Source: Ignavibacteriota bacterium
GTDB lineage: Bacteria > Bacteroidota > Ignavibacteria > UBA10030 > BY39
NCBI GenBank assembly: GCA_003327435.1
Contig: QOQV01000005.1
Coordinates: forward strand, 1-64,000
DNA: 64,000 nucleotides
Direction: 5' to 3'
Each line of letters opens with the position of its first letter. Positions within the stretch are counted from its first letter, which is position 1. Below are positions 31,601 through 46,987 of this stretch, one piece after another. The notes under the pieces are model-generated. The model did no database searches. It was not told the DNA's origin and saw nothing but the letters and a program-made list of their open reading frames with translations. The position numbers and the translations under genes are program-made.

Positions 31601-32692
31601 TTCAGAAGGGTCTGTTGCAATTCCATAAGCTAAATCATCGTAGTTACCACTACCATCATATTTGGATGCCCATTCTATATTTCCATTCGAATTAACTTTT
31701 ACAGTTAAAAAGTCATAGGAGCTTAAAAAATCGTATGTATAACCAGTTATGTAAACAGCACCGGCATTTGTAACTCTAAATGCAGTTGGGATGTCTTCCA
31801 TATTTAAAGGTGAATTATACCTTGCTGCCCATTGCTGAGATCCTGAATTATTATATTTAACTACTGCAAAATCAATATCAGTTGTATCTCCATAACTCGA
31901 ACCAAGTACATAGATGTTATTAAAATTATCCAATCCGATAGTCACAGGAATATCCTCATCGAAACCGGTTCCATCATAATAAACCTTCCAGTGGGTAAAA
32001 CCGGTAGAGTCGAATTTTATCGTCATAAAATCGATAAACGAATTTGGATTATAGCTTTGACCTGTCACAAAGATATTATTATTAGCATCAATAATGACTG
32101 CGCTGGCAAAGTCGTCATCGTTTCCAATCCCGTTTTCTCTTCTCATCCACTGTAATGCTCCAGTAGAGTTATATTTTATTAGAATAAAATCACTTTTTGT
32201 CAAAGTGCTATATTGATATCCTGCTACATAAACATTTCCACGAGAATCAATCGCAATTCCGACAGATGTTTCTTCAGTTCTCGTTCCTTTGAACCTTGCA
32301 ATCCATTCTCGACTTCCTAAACTGTTATATTTTATTGTGACAATATCATAGGTTGTATCAGGACCTAACACATTTGCTGTAATATAAACATTCCCCAAAG
32401 CATCAACTTTTAAACCCCCAAGAAAATCATCTTCGTCTATGTTTTCATAATAGGTGTTGGACCACCTTAATTCACCAAATGAATTATATTTTGAAACAAA
32501 GAACTTTGTATTAGTAAGTCCTGCGACATAAATATTTCTTGAATTATCAACTTCAAGAAAGTTAATAATATCTTCAGAGCTCGATTTGTGGCTATATTTT
32601 GCTAACCATTGTTGTGTAACCTGCGACAAAGTTATGGTTGACAAAATACCAATACAAATTAGAATTTTTATATAGTTTAGTACTTTTTTCAT
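28676..32692 (-). CDS. SBBP/beta-propeller-repeat secreted protein with SdrD-B-like domain and T9SS type A sorting domain
   Basis: 1338 aa; many repeats of the form 'DxxGNVYVTGxSxxxxxxYDFxTIKYNSxGxxxWxxxYxGxxxxDD', a Cna_B/SdrD segment (ISGTVFFDVNNNGIKDQTDLPLAGW), and HQNYPNPFNSITLIKYELPKPDFVTIKIYNPLGEELVTL. Confidence 0.92.
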   Translation of the reverse strand: MKKVLNYIKILICIGILSTITLSQVTQQWLAKYSHKSSSEDIINFLEVDNSRNIYVAGLTNTKFFVSKYNSFGELRWSNTYYENIDEDDFLGGLKVDALGNVYITANVLGPDTTYDIVTIKYNSLGSREWIARFKGTRTEETSVGIAIDSRGNVYVAGYQYSTLTKSDFILIKYNSTGALQWMRRENGIGNDDDFASAVIIDANNNIFVTGQSYNPNSFIDFMTIKFDSTGFTHWKVYYDGTGFDEDIPVTIGLDNFNNIYVLGSSYGDTTDIDFAVVKYNNSGSQQWAARYNSPLNMEDIPTAFRVTNAGAVYITGYTYDFLSSYDFLTVKVNSNGNIEWASKYDGSGNYDDLAYGIATDPSENVYITGSSFNIYGNSEITTIKYNAFGAQQWVIRYTLSNEFPAEAVGLKLDNLGGLVIGGYAFSLQNANDGVILKYNTSGVQQWSANINFFDDESFEDYPYDIKVDNSGNLYVVGTSYDNGTLYDFITIKYSNTGSILWSARYDGDYHDNDEAIAVGVDKQKNVYVTGRSYSNNSDDDIVTLKYSENGNLIWQTKFNGSADSVDRPLKLMVDSLSNIIIVGYSYTTTGQYDIVTIKYNNQGQQLWTRYFNSSNNFDDFPTAVCLDKNGNIFIAAQVFNSNGKYDAALIKYNTAGTQEWVKYYNGPNNDNDIPTSVVADTFGNVIMSVASANFGTGIDIVLIKYNSSGIQSWIQTYNNSSNGYDYPKKISVIPNGDIYLGAWTENGSSFCDMLLLKYSAGGVKLWEAKYNGIYNDYDYLEDLYVDQWGNSYVSGTVENPTGKNNYVTLKYNSTGTLQWVVYYYDSYSTSGEVMAIAVDDLGDIFVTGVEYDSLDYSDIVTIMYKQSTYISGTVFFDVNNNGIKDQTDLPLAGWKVMITGAKKDSAITDSSGKYVFQNIPFGLYNVSQVLKSGWIQTMPISNYSIYINSGNLSGVLDFGNYSSNAVNYQVDGRWNLMSVPLRVNDRRKSTIFGSAASSAFAFDNGYIAKDTLNYMQGYWLKFTVPHTIWIAGTIFNEDSVEVKSGWNLIGNISYPVRTTSVISQPPGIITSAFYGYKNGYFMSDSLKPAQGYWVKVNQNGKLKIKTNLTFTKNETVEEILNNINKLQINDNDGNVQILYFTDLKVDETIREYLSAPPLPPSDAFDVRFSNGGYLFSSVDTKKDMIIITNASYPIKLSWDNPENLKYEIYDDSKSLVALLEGKSGTAIINQIPSGLLHINPIYLEKEKSIPEKFLLHQNYPNPFNSITLIKYELPKPDFVTIKIYNPLGEELVTLVNEFKQEGYHSVSFESAGLPSGIYFCKMSTSEYTNVRKLILIK

Positions 32693-32730
32693 TATTAAAA
32701 CCTTAGTTTATTTAATATACACAAAATAAT

Positions 32731-33585
32731 TTAATAATTCTTGAGAGCAGCTTTTGCGAGCTGAATCACAAGTTTTTTCAATTCTGGAGGTTCAATAACT
32801 TTAACGCCGTACCCACGGCTCACAATCCAGGCAGCTATTTCATTCAGCGAATTAACTGTAGTTTCGATAATCATCGAACCATCAGAATTCTCTTTAATTT
32901 TTTGACTTTCCATTAATAGATTGGGTTTCAGGCGCTCAGCCCATGTTTTTGAAAATCTAATTCTGACATGATATTGTTCCTTACCTATCCAACTCCTGAA
33001 TGAATTTTTAAACAATTCTGCTATTTCATCCTGTGACGTTGGGTGAAACTTTTCTGATGTTGGTTTAACAGAATTAATTTTATTTAGAATAAATTGGCGA
33101 TAAGAGTTTTCATGAATACAGAGCAAGCGCCAGTAGTTATCAGCTTTAAAGATCAGCAATGGTGATACTAACAAATTCTTTTCTTTTATTAATTCAGTTT
33201 TATCATAATCGATTATTATTTTACATTTTTTTTCGATACAGCGTTGAATAGAAACAATATTTGAGAGTGCTGTATGATTAAGTTTTTTTACAATTAAATT
33301 AGTAGCTTTATCTAAGGTAGAATTTGTAACACAGAAGCCCAGGTATTGTAAGATAAAATCTTTGATTTTGTGTAATGAAACATTTGATTCAACTACAACA
33401 CCTTTATTTTTTCTTGAGTGAATGTCTACACCATTTTTTCTGAGTTCTGATAGATCTCTTTTTATAGTAATTTCATCACAATTAAATATTTCAGCAAGAT
33501 CGAATGTATCGAATTTTGAGTTTGAATTGAGTACAAGACCCAAAATTTCGATTTGTCTTTTAATTTTAATTAAGTCAAGATGCAT
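32731..33585 (-). CDS. WYL-domain HTH transcriptional regulator
   Basis: 284 aa; N-terminal HTH (FDTFDLAEIFNCDEITIKRDLSELRKNGVDI) and WYL region. Confidence 0.85.
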   Translation of the reverse strand: MHLDLIKIKRQIEILGLVLNSNSKFDTFDLAEIFNCDEITIKRDLSELRKNGVDIHSRKNKGVVVESNVSLHKIKDFILQYLGFCVTNSTLDKATNLIVKKLNHTALSNIVSIQRCIEKKCKIIIDYDKTELIKEKNLLVSPLLIFKADNYWRLLCIHENSYRQFILNKINSVKPTSEKFHPTSQDEIAELFKNSFRSWIGKEQYHVRIRFSKTWAERLKPNLLMESQKIKENSDGSMIIETTVNSLNEIAAWIVSRGYGVKVIEPPELKKLVIQLAKAALKNY

Positions 33586-33631
33586 ATTTGTTGTAAAATA
33601 TAAAAAATAATCTATAAAGTCAATAAAACAA

Positions 33632-33659
33632 AAAACCCGTTTCTATAGGAAACGGGTTT
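33632..33659 (-). terminator. Rho-independent terminator after the rRNA operon
   Basis: Minus strand: AAACCCGTTTC-CTATA-GAAACGGGTTT followed by TTTTGTTTTAT. Confidence 0.85.
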
Positions 33660-33670
33660 AAAAAATTAAT

Positions 33671-33784
<114 letters not shown>

Positions 33785-33897
33785 GAATATAAAAAATCCA
33801 AATGAGAAGAGATTCCAAAAATCACAAGGAACAAGCTTATCAAAAGTCTGCTTGAGTATAGTGACAGGTAAGAAAGAAAGGGATCAATAAAAATACT

Positions 33898-36922
<3,025 letters not shown>

Positions 36923-36951
36923 AAAATCTTTATTGATCCACAGATATTCTA

Positions 36952-36992
36952 AAACCTATCAGGTCTACATCAAGCAGACTTCTGATAAGTTT
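36952..36992 (-). other. Stem-loop in 23S 5' flank (pre-rRNA processing/structure candidate)
   Basis: aaacctatcag-gtct ... agac-tt-ctgataagttt: about 15 paired positions with one mismatch/GU and a 2-nt bulge. Confidence 0.45.
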
Positions 36993-37117
36993 TGCTCTTG
37001 TGAATAATTTGGACTTTTGAGGTCTACTCCTTTAATGCTTTTGTTCATCTGGCGGTTTACTTATTCAAGTAAACACAGACAACTACTTGCATTTGGAGTA
37101 GATTTTCTCTTCTCATT

Positions 37118-37128
37118 TTTCAAAGAAC
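37118..37128 (-). promoter_or_regulatory. boxA-like antitermination element before 23S
   Basis: Minus strand TGTTCTTTGAAAAATGAG; same core GTTCTTTGAAA as upstream of 16S. Confidence 0.55.
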
Positions 37129-37142
37129 ACTTCTCACTTTTG

Positions 37143-37216
37143 TGGAGCTAACCGGGATCGAACCGGTAACCTCCTGGTTGCAAACCAGGCGCTCTCCCAA
37201 TTGAGCTATAGCCCCA
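37143..37216 (-). tRNA. tRNA-Ala (TGC)
   Basis: Minus strand GGGGCTATAGCTCAATTGGGAGAGCGCCTGGTTTGCAACCAGGAGGTTACCGGTTCGATCCCGGTTAGCTCC; anticodon TGC. Confidence 0.96.
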
Positions 37217-37249
37217 TAGTTCAGAGGTTTATCGCACCCCTGATAATGT

Positions 37250-37323
37250 GGGCCTGGGTGGAGTTGAACCACCGACCTCACGCTTATCAGGCGTGCGCTC
37301 TCACCACCTGAGCTACAGGCCCC
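37250..37323 (-). tRNA. tRNA-Ile (GAT)
   Basis: Minus strand GGGCCTGTAGCTCAGGTGGTGAGAGCGCACGCCTGATAAGCGTGAGGTCGGTGGTTCAACTCCACCCAGGCCC; anticodon GAT. Confidence 0.96.
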
Positions 37324-37344
37324 CTTTTTACTGCATAGTATCTT

Positions 37345-37845
37345 CTAATTCGGATTATATGGTTCACAACTACCATCTGGAGCACCATACCACTCACATC
37401 TACACTTAGGTTTTGAGCCATCTGGACAGGTTATCTCACATGAACCAAACAAACAACTGACTTTACAAGAACCTACCGGAACTTTAGTCTCATCAAATTC
37501 TGGAGGAACAAGAGTTTTGAAAAATTCTAAAATTTCGTCTTTTTGTTTTCTGCTTAATTTCTCTAATATTTCACCAACTCGTTTATTGTAAATTACATAC
37601 TTATCATAATCATTCTCTTTCATAGCAACAAATGCAATCACATATGCATTCTTTATACTATCCTTTATCAATTTGAATGATTCCTGCTGATCAAGAAACT
37701 TTATAAAATTATTAAAATTCTCTTCCTGTTGCTTCGAAACTGTCAATCTCACATTCTCAGGTTTAATACTCTGTATTGTTTGACCAATGACCGAGCAACT
37801 CATAAAGCATATAATCGATGGAATAATTATAAAAATTAATCTCAT
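37345..37845 (-). CDS. Small secreted/lipoprotein with Cys-rich C-terminus, encoded within the 16S-23S spacer
   Basis: 166 aa; hydrophobic N-terminal signal (MRLIFIIIPSIICFMSCSVIGQ), helical middle, C-terminal CKVSCLFGSCEITCPDGSKPKCRCEWYGAPDGSC (7 Cys). Sense orientation with the rRNA operon. Confidence 0.75.
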   Translation of the reverse strand: MRLIFIIIPSIICFMSCSVIGQTIQSIKPENVRLTVSKQQEENFNNFIKFLDQQESFKLIKDSIKNAYVIAFVAMKENDYDKYVIYNKRVGEILEKLSRKQKDEILEFFKTLVPPEFDETKVPVGSCKVSCLFGSCEITCPDGSKPKCRCEWYGAPDGSCEPYNPN

Positions 37846-37904
37846 ATTAAGTGTCTTGTAGTTTATTTTTCACTCTCCGGTTATATTACCTATGCAGTGA
37901 ATTA

Positions 37905-37915
37905 TTTAAAAGAAC
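37905..37915 (-). promoter_or_regulatory. boxA-like element between 16S and the spacer ORF
   Basis: Minus strand TTGTTCTTTTAAATAATT; GTTCTTTTAAA differs by one base from GTTCTTTGAAA at the other two sites. Confidence 0.4.
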
Positions 37916-38017
37916 AAATTAAAAAACTTTTTTATAAGATATAGTGTGTATGCCGCAAACCGAATTTGCTTTGAGGTTCTCGAAGTTGTCATTTCAAACT
38001 TACGTTTGAGTATGACT

Positions 38018-39586
<1,569 letters not shown>

Positions 39587-39675
39587 TAAAGTTTAAACTC
39601 TATAACTTCGAGCCTGATCTCTTGTTTTTTCAGGTTGATCCTCAAAAACAAATTGATCTTTGGCCATACACACTA

Positions 39676-39686
39676 TTTCAAAGAAC
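39676..39686 (-). promoter_or_regulatory. boxA-like antitermination element in 16S leader
   Basis: Minus strand AAAGTTCTTTGAAATAGTG, resembling the Bacillus rrn boxA (TGTTCTTTGAAAA). Confidence 0.55.
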
Positions 39687-39710
39687 TTTCATTTTTAATT
39701 TCGGGCTTAT

Positions 39711-39739
39711 AATATACAAACTTTTTTGGTTGAAGTCAA
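39711..39739 (-). promoter_or_regulatory. Sigma-70-type rRNA promoter
   Basis: Minus strand TTGACT - 17 nt - TATATT, upstream of the 16S leader. Confidence 0.7.
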
Positions 39740-39898
39740 GTCTGTGAACTTAAATTCATCCAAGTCGCTGTTTATTATAGGGTTTCAATTATAATACTTT
39801 TTTCTGAAAAAAACAAATTTCTAAAAATTAAAAATAAAACAACCTATTTTGGATTAATTTCACATTTTATATATATTTCGAAAAAAAACAAAATTTAA

Positions 39899-42814
<2,916 letters not shown>

Positions 42815-42825
<11 letters not shown>

Positions 42826-43297
42826 TACAATGGAAAATATTATAATTCGTAAAGCAACTTTAAATGACATCGAATCAATTGCTGAATTTAATTATAATTT
42901 AGCTTTAGAGACTGAAAATAAAACATTAAACAGACAAATTCTAACCAAAGGTGTCGAGAGTATTTTAATAGACGACAACAAGGGCTTTTATGTACTCGCA
43001 TTATTAAACAACAAAGTGATCGGACAATTGATGATAACATATGAATGGAGTGACTGGAGAAATGCAAATTTCTGGTGGATTCAAAGTGTGTATGTTGTAC
43101 CTGAATATAGAAATTCTGGAGTATTCAAAACCTTATTTGAATATATAAAAAAACTTGCTGAAGAACATAAAGATGTATGTGGTTTAAGATTATACACTGA
43201 GCAAAACAATACAAACGCAATCATTGCTTATAAAAAATTAGGAATGTATCAATCAAATTATTTAATGTTTGAACTGGAATTTAATAACAAAGATTAG
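42815..43297 (+). CDS. GNAT-family N-acetyltransferase (exact start uncertain: 42815 or 42830)
   Basis: IIIRKATLNDIESIAEFNYNLALETE...WWIQSVYVVPEYRNSGVFKTLFEYIKKLAEE. Confidence 0.88.
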
Positions 43298-43764
43298 AGT
43301 ATTTCTGGATTAACTAAAAATTGTAATGTTGCATTCTTTGGATCAAAATTTTTATTAACTTCAATACAAACCAGCGTTGATTTATTAATTCTCAAAGTAT
43401 AGTTCCTACCAAAAATTAAAATACTTACTAAGCTACCAATAAGTGGTTGATGAGTTACTAATAATACTGAACTATAATCAATTTGTGATAAATAACTTAA
43501 CACCTCATCAGGTTTGCTCTCGGGTAATAATAAATCTAACTCCACAATATCATCATTAAAATTAATTTCCTTACCTATAATCATAGCTGATTGGTATGCT
43601 CTGAATAACGGACTTGAATAAATTTTATCAATCAGAACATTTCCTTTTTTTAAAAACTCCCCAATTTTTCTAATTTCCTTTATTCCATTATCACTTAAAG
43701 GTCTTGTTCGATCGCTTTCGTAGCGCTCTACTGCTTCTCCATGTCTTAATAAATAAATTTTCAT
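43294..43764 (-). CDS. Phosphohistidine phosphatase SixA-like
   Basis: 156 aa; MKIYLLRHGEAV and SSPLFRAYQSAMII, LLVTHQPLIGSLV. Confidence 0.9.
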   Translation of the reverse strand: MKIYLLRHGEAVERYESDRTRPLSDNGIKEIRKIGEFLKKGNVLIDKIYSSPLFRAYQSAMIIGKEINFNDDIVELDLLLPESKPDEVLSYLSQIDYSSVLLVTHQPLIGSLVSILIFGRNYTLRINKSTLVCIEVNKNFDPKNATLQFLVNPEIL

Positions 43765-43769
43765 ATACC

Positions 43770-44822
43770 CTATTTTTTAATTTTGCTTAAAATACTTCCA
43801 TCGGGCAATGGTTCTGTCTCACCATTTTCTCTTATAAAATTAACTCCTTTTGAACTTTCGACAATTCTACCCAATATTGTAACATCAGGGGTCAAATTTT
43901 CGAGTATTTCATATTCAGCATCATTTAGAGTAAAAAGCATTTCATATTCTTCGCCGCCAAATAATGCATAATCTATTACATTTTCTGAAAATTCATCTGC
44001 AATTTTCTGGGTTATGTTAGCAATAGGAATATTGTGTTCCCAGATTTCTACACCGACATTACTTTCTCTACAAATTTTATGAACATCGGATGCAAGTCCA
44101 TCACTAACATCTATCATAGAATTTATCTGAACATTATTAACAATTAAATTTAATATGTCGGTTCTTGGTCGTGGCATAAGATATTTTTCAATTGCAGCTT
44201 TATATGGTTCAAGATTTGGTTTAAAGTTCTCTCTTTTTTCGAGGTAACTTTTTTTCTCTCTTTGTAAAATTCTCAATCCAGCATGTGATGCACCAAGATG
44301 TCCGCTTACACAAATCAAATCTTTGACTTTGGCTCCGCTACGGTAATAAATTTTTTCGGGATTAGCAATTCCGTATGAGGAAACAGAAACTACAAAATTA
44401 CCTGCAGTTGCAACCGAATCCCCACCAATTATTTTGCATCCATAATGTGTACAAGCTTGATTAGCACCTTTATAAAATTCCTCAATCATTTCAATAGAAA
44501 TTTTCTGAGGGATACAAATATTAATTAGGAGATACATAGGGGTTCCCCCCATTGCTAAAATGTCGCTAATTGTCGCAACAACTACTTTCCAACCAAGATG
44601 TCCCAGCGAAGTAAATGTTAAATCAAAATGAACCCCTTCAACAAAACTATCGCTTGTTAAAAGTTGAACTTTGCCAGGTATAATTTTAAAAACAGCTGAA
44701 TCATCGGAGATCCCTTTAATCAAATTATCATTAATTTCCTCCGATATAAATTCAGAATCAATAAGGTTTTTAATTCTTTTTATTAAACCCTCTTCGCCAA
44801 TATTTTGGATTGGTGTGTGCAA
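43770..44822 (-). CDS. thiL: Thiamine-monophosphate kinase
   Basis: 350 aa; GEEGLIKRI, GISDDSAVF, GWKVVVATISDILAMGGTPMYLL, DVSDGLASDVHKI, FGGEEYEMLFT. Confidence 0.93.
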   Translation of the reverse strand: MHTPIQNIGEEGLIKRIKNLIDSEFISEEINDNLIKGISDDSAVFKIIPGKVQLLTSDSFVEGVHFDLTFTSLGHLGWKVVVATISDILAMGGTPMYLLINICIPQKISIEMIEEFYKGANQACTHYGCKIIGGDSVATAGNFVVSVSSYGIANPEKIYYRSGAKVKDLICVSGHLGASHAGLRILQREKKSYLEKRENFKPNLEPYKAAIEKYLMPRPRTDILNLIVNNVQINSMIDVSDGLASDVHKICRESNVGVEIWEHNIPIANITQKIADEFSENVIDYALFGGEEYEMLFTLNDAEYEILENLTPDVTILGRIVESSKGVNFIRENGETEPLPDGSILSKIKK

Positions 44823-44824
44823 TA

Positions 44825-45385
44825 TTATTTAATGATTTCTTCTATTTGTGAAATAAAGAACTCTTTTGTTCTAATTCCTAAAAACTTTCTTACCACATTT
44901 CTCTTTTCATCAATTAGAAATGTTGTTGGCAAACCGCGAACATTACCATATGCTTCTGCCAGTTTCCCATTATCGATTACAATTGGATAATCAATGTTAT
45001 TCTCCCTAACAAATTCATCAACATCTGAAATTACATTTGCACCTTTATCGGTTGAAACACCTATTACCTTAACACCTTTGGGAGCCATTTCTCTGTTTAT
45101 TGCGATTAAATCTGGAATTTCTCTTCTGCAAGGACTGCACCAGGTAGCCCAAAAATTCACAATTGTAATTTTATTATGAACATTATCAAACGCTTGTAAC
45201 CTTCCAGAAGAATCTTTCCAATAAAAATTCGGAGCCAATCCTTCTCTGACCTCAATTGAATCTATGAAAGATATCTTAAATTTTGTAACATTGCTTTCAT
45301 TTTTCTTCTCTTCTTGCTTTTCTTTTTGAGTACAAGCCGATAAAGCAAATAATATTAAAACAAATGAAATAATATTTTTTAACAT
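44825..45385 (-). CDS. TlpA/ResA-like thioredoxin-fold lipoprotein
   Basis: 186 aa; lipobox ALSAC, NFWATWCSPCRREIPDL, GLPTTFLIDEK. Confidence 0.92.
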   Translation of the reverse strand: MLKNIISFVLILFALSACTQKEKQEEKKNESNVTKFKISFIDSIEVREGLAPNFYWKDSSGRLQAFDNVHNKITIVNFWATWCSPCRREIPDLIAINREMAPKGVKVIGVSTDKGANVISDVDEFVRENNIDYPIVIDNGKLAEAYGNVRGLPTTFLIDEKRNVVRKFLGIRTKEFFISQIEEIIK

Positions 45386-45389
45386 TATG

Positions 45390-46205
45390 TTATCTCCTTT
45401 CAGGCAAATGTGAAAGTAATGTGTTTGTATCCATTTCCGCTGTAATTACATAAAGTTGACTATTATTAAGCCATAAAATAACAGAGCAACATTCAAAATC
45501 CTTATGAATATATTTACCACTTTCTTTCAATTTTTCAACAATCTTATGCTCTAAATATAATTGAGTATCTTTAAGTAAATCATTAAAATTAATCTGGGAA
45601 CAGTAAATGAGTTCATCCTTGTCTTTATAAAGAGTATGAATAATTTTCTTTCCATATTCCTCTGTTGTCCAGCCACCAATTAACTCACAATTATTTAGAT
45701 GTGGTATGGAAATATTCCCATCATAATTCTCTTGTAATTTCGTTTCTAAAAATGCCGGGTTTGATGTTTCCACAGCGATTTCCTGATTCCCTGCCAGTAT
45801 TTCATCAAAATGGGTATAATTAACTCTGATTAAGTTATTTTCTGATAGGTTTTTTACGAGATGATTATGTTCGGATTTTGAGGAAAAAATCAATATCACT
45901 ATAATAATTGAAATTGGTAAAATTAAATACCAATACATTTTTTTCGGATTTAAAAAAGGAATATTAAAAATACTTTGAGATTTAAAATTATTTATCTGGA
46001 AGACAATTTTTTCTTTTAGACTGTCCGGGGGATAAACTGGATGACACACAGAACTTACGAAGCTCTTAGTAACTCGTTCAAGTTCATATTCTCTTTTACA
46101 TCTCGGACAAACTTTTAAGTGTTCGTTAAATATTAATTTTTCATTTTCATTAAGTTGATTGTCGACGGCAGAACTTATAAGTTCTAAAAAATCCTTACAT
46201 TTCAC
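45390..46205 (-). CDS. Zinc-finger anti-sigma factor (putative), membrane anchored
   Basis: 271 aa; MKCKDFLELISSAVDNQLNENEKLIFNEHLKVCPRCKREYE (HxxxCxxC) plus a TM; immediately downstream of the sigma factor. Confidence 0.82.
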   Translation of the reverse strand: MKCKDFLELISSAVDNQLNENEKLIFNEHLKVCPRCKREYELERVTKSFVSSVCHPVYPPDSLKEKIVFQINNFKSQSIFNIPFLNPKKMYWYLILPISIIIVILIFSSKSEHNHLVKNLSENNLIRVNYTHFDEILAGNQEIAVETSNPAFLETKLQENYDGNISIPHLNNCELIGGWTTEEYGKKIIHTLYKDKDELIYCSQINFNDLLKDTQLYLEHKIVEKLKESGKYIHKDFECCSVILWLNNSQLYVITAEMDTNTLLSHLPERR

Positions 46206-46258
46206 TTTTTACCTATATATTGTGTAACAAATTGACAATAAAAATTCCTTTCTAAAAT

Positions 46259-46837
46259 TTATTTAATTATACCTTTTTTCTTTGCGTATTCAACAAGTTT
46301 TGATTGCAGCATTTTTCGTGCTCGATGCAGGCGCGAGCGGACGGTACCAATTGGTATGTCTAAGAACTCGGCAATCTCTTCGTAGGTAAAACCTTCAATA
46401 TCACATAGAATGATCACAGTTTTAAAATCTATTGGTAACTCATCAATAGCTCTTTGAACCTCATCTTCAAACAGATTACTGAAGATTTTTTTTGCGAGAT
46501 CGTCTTCTGTTGCTATTTCTGTTTGGGATGATGTAAAAAATTCTTCTATCTCATCGAAATCAACAACTTCTGGTTCCTTTGAATCTTTCCTGTACTTGTT
46601 TATATAAGAATTTTTCATTATACGAAACAACCATGCCCTGATATTGGTTCCTTTTTCGTAGCTATCCCAGAACCGGTACGCTTTAAGAAATGTATCCTGA
46701 AGCAGGTCGTCGGCATCATCAGCATTACCCGTAAGATGGCGTGCAAAATTGTATAGCAAATTCATGTTTGGAATTGCTTCATCCAAAAATTCTTTTTGCT
46801 TTTTATCCTGCTGTGCTTTACGGGATAAAAATTTCAT
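46259..46837 (-). CDS. ECF (RpoE-like) RNA polymerase sigma factor
   Basis: 192 aa; DADDLLQDTFLKAYRFWDSYEKGTNIRAWLFRIMKNSYINKYRK and region 4 CDIEGFTYEEIAEFLDIPIGTVRSRLHRARKML. Confidence 0.96.
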   Translation of the reverse strand: MKFLSRKAQQDKKQKEFLDEAIPNMNLLYNFARHLTGNADDADDLLQDTFLKAYRFWDSYEKGTNIRAWLFRIMKNSYINKYRKDSKEPEVVDFDEIEEFFTSSQTEIATEDDLAKKIFSNLFEDEVQRAIDELPIDFKTVIILCDIEGFTYEEIAEFLDIPIGTVRSRLHRARKMLQSKLVEYAKKKGIIK

Positions 46838-46987
46838 TAAAACTCCACATATATCAATATTTCATTCATTTCAAATTAACAATTTAAATGTAATTATACA
46901 AAAATCGTGATTGAACACAAAATTTGATTTTATTTATCATTTTGATTATTTTCAGAATAAGAAAAATGTATAATTAAAGGAATTTAT

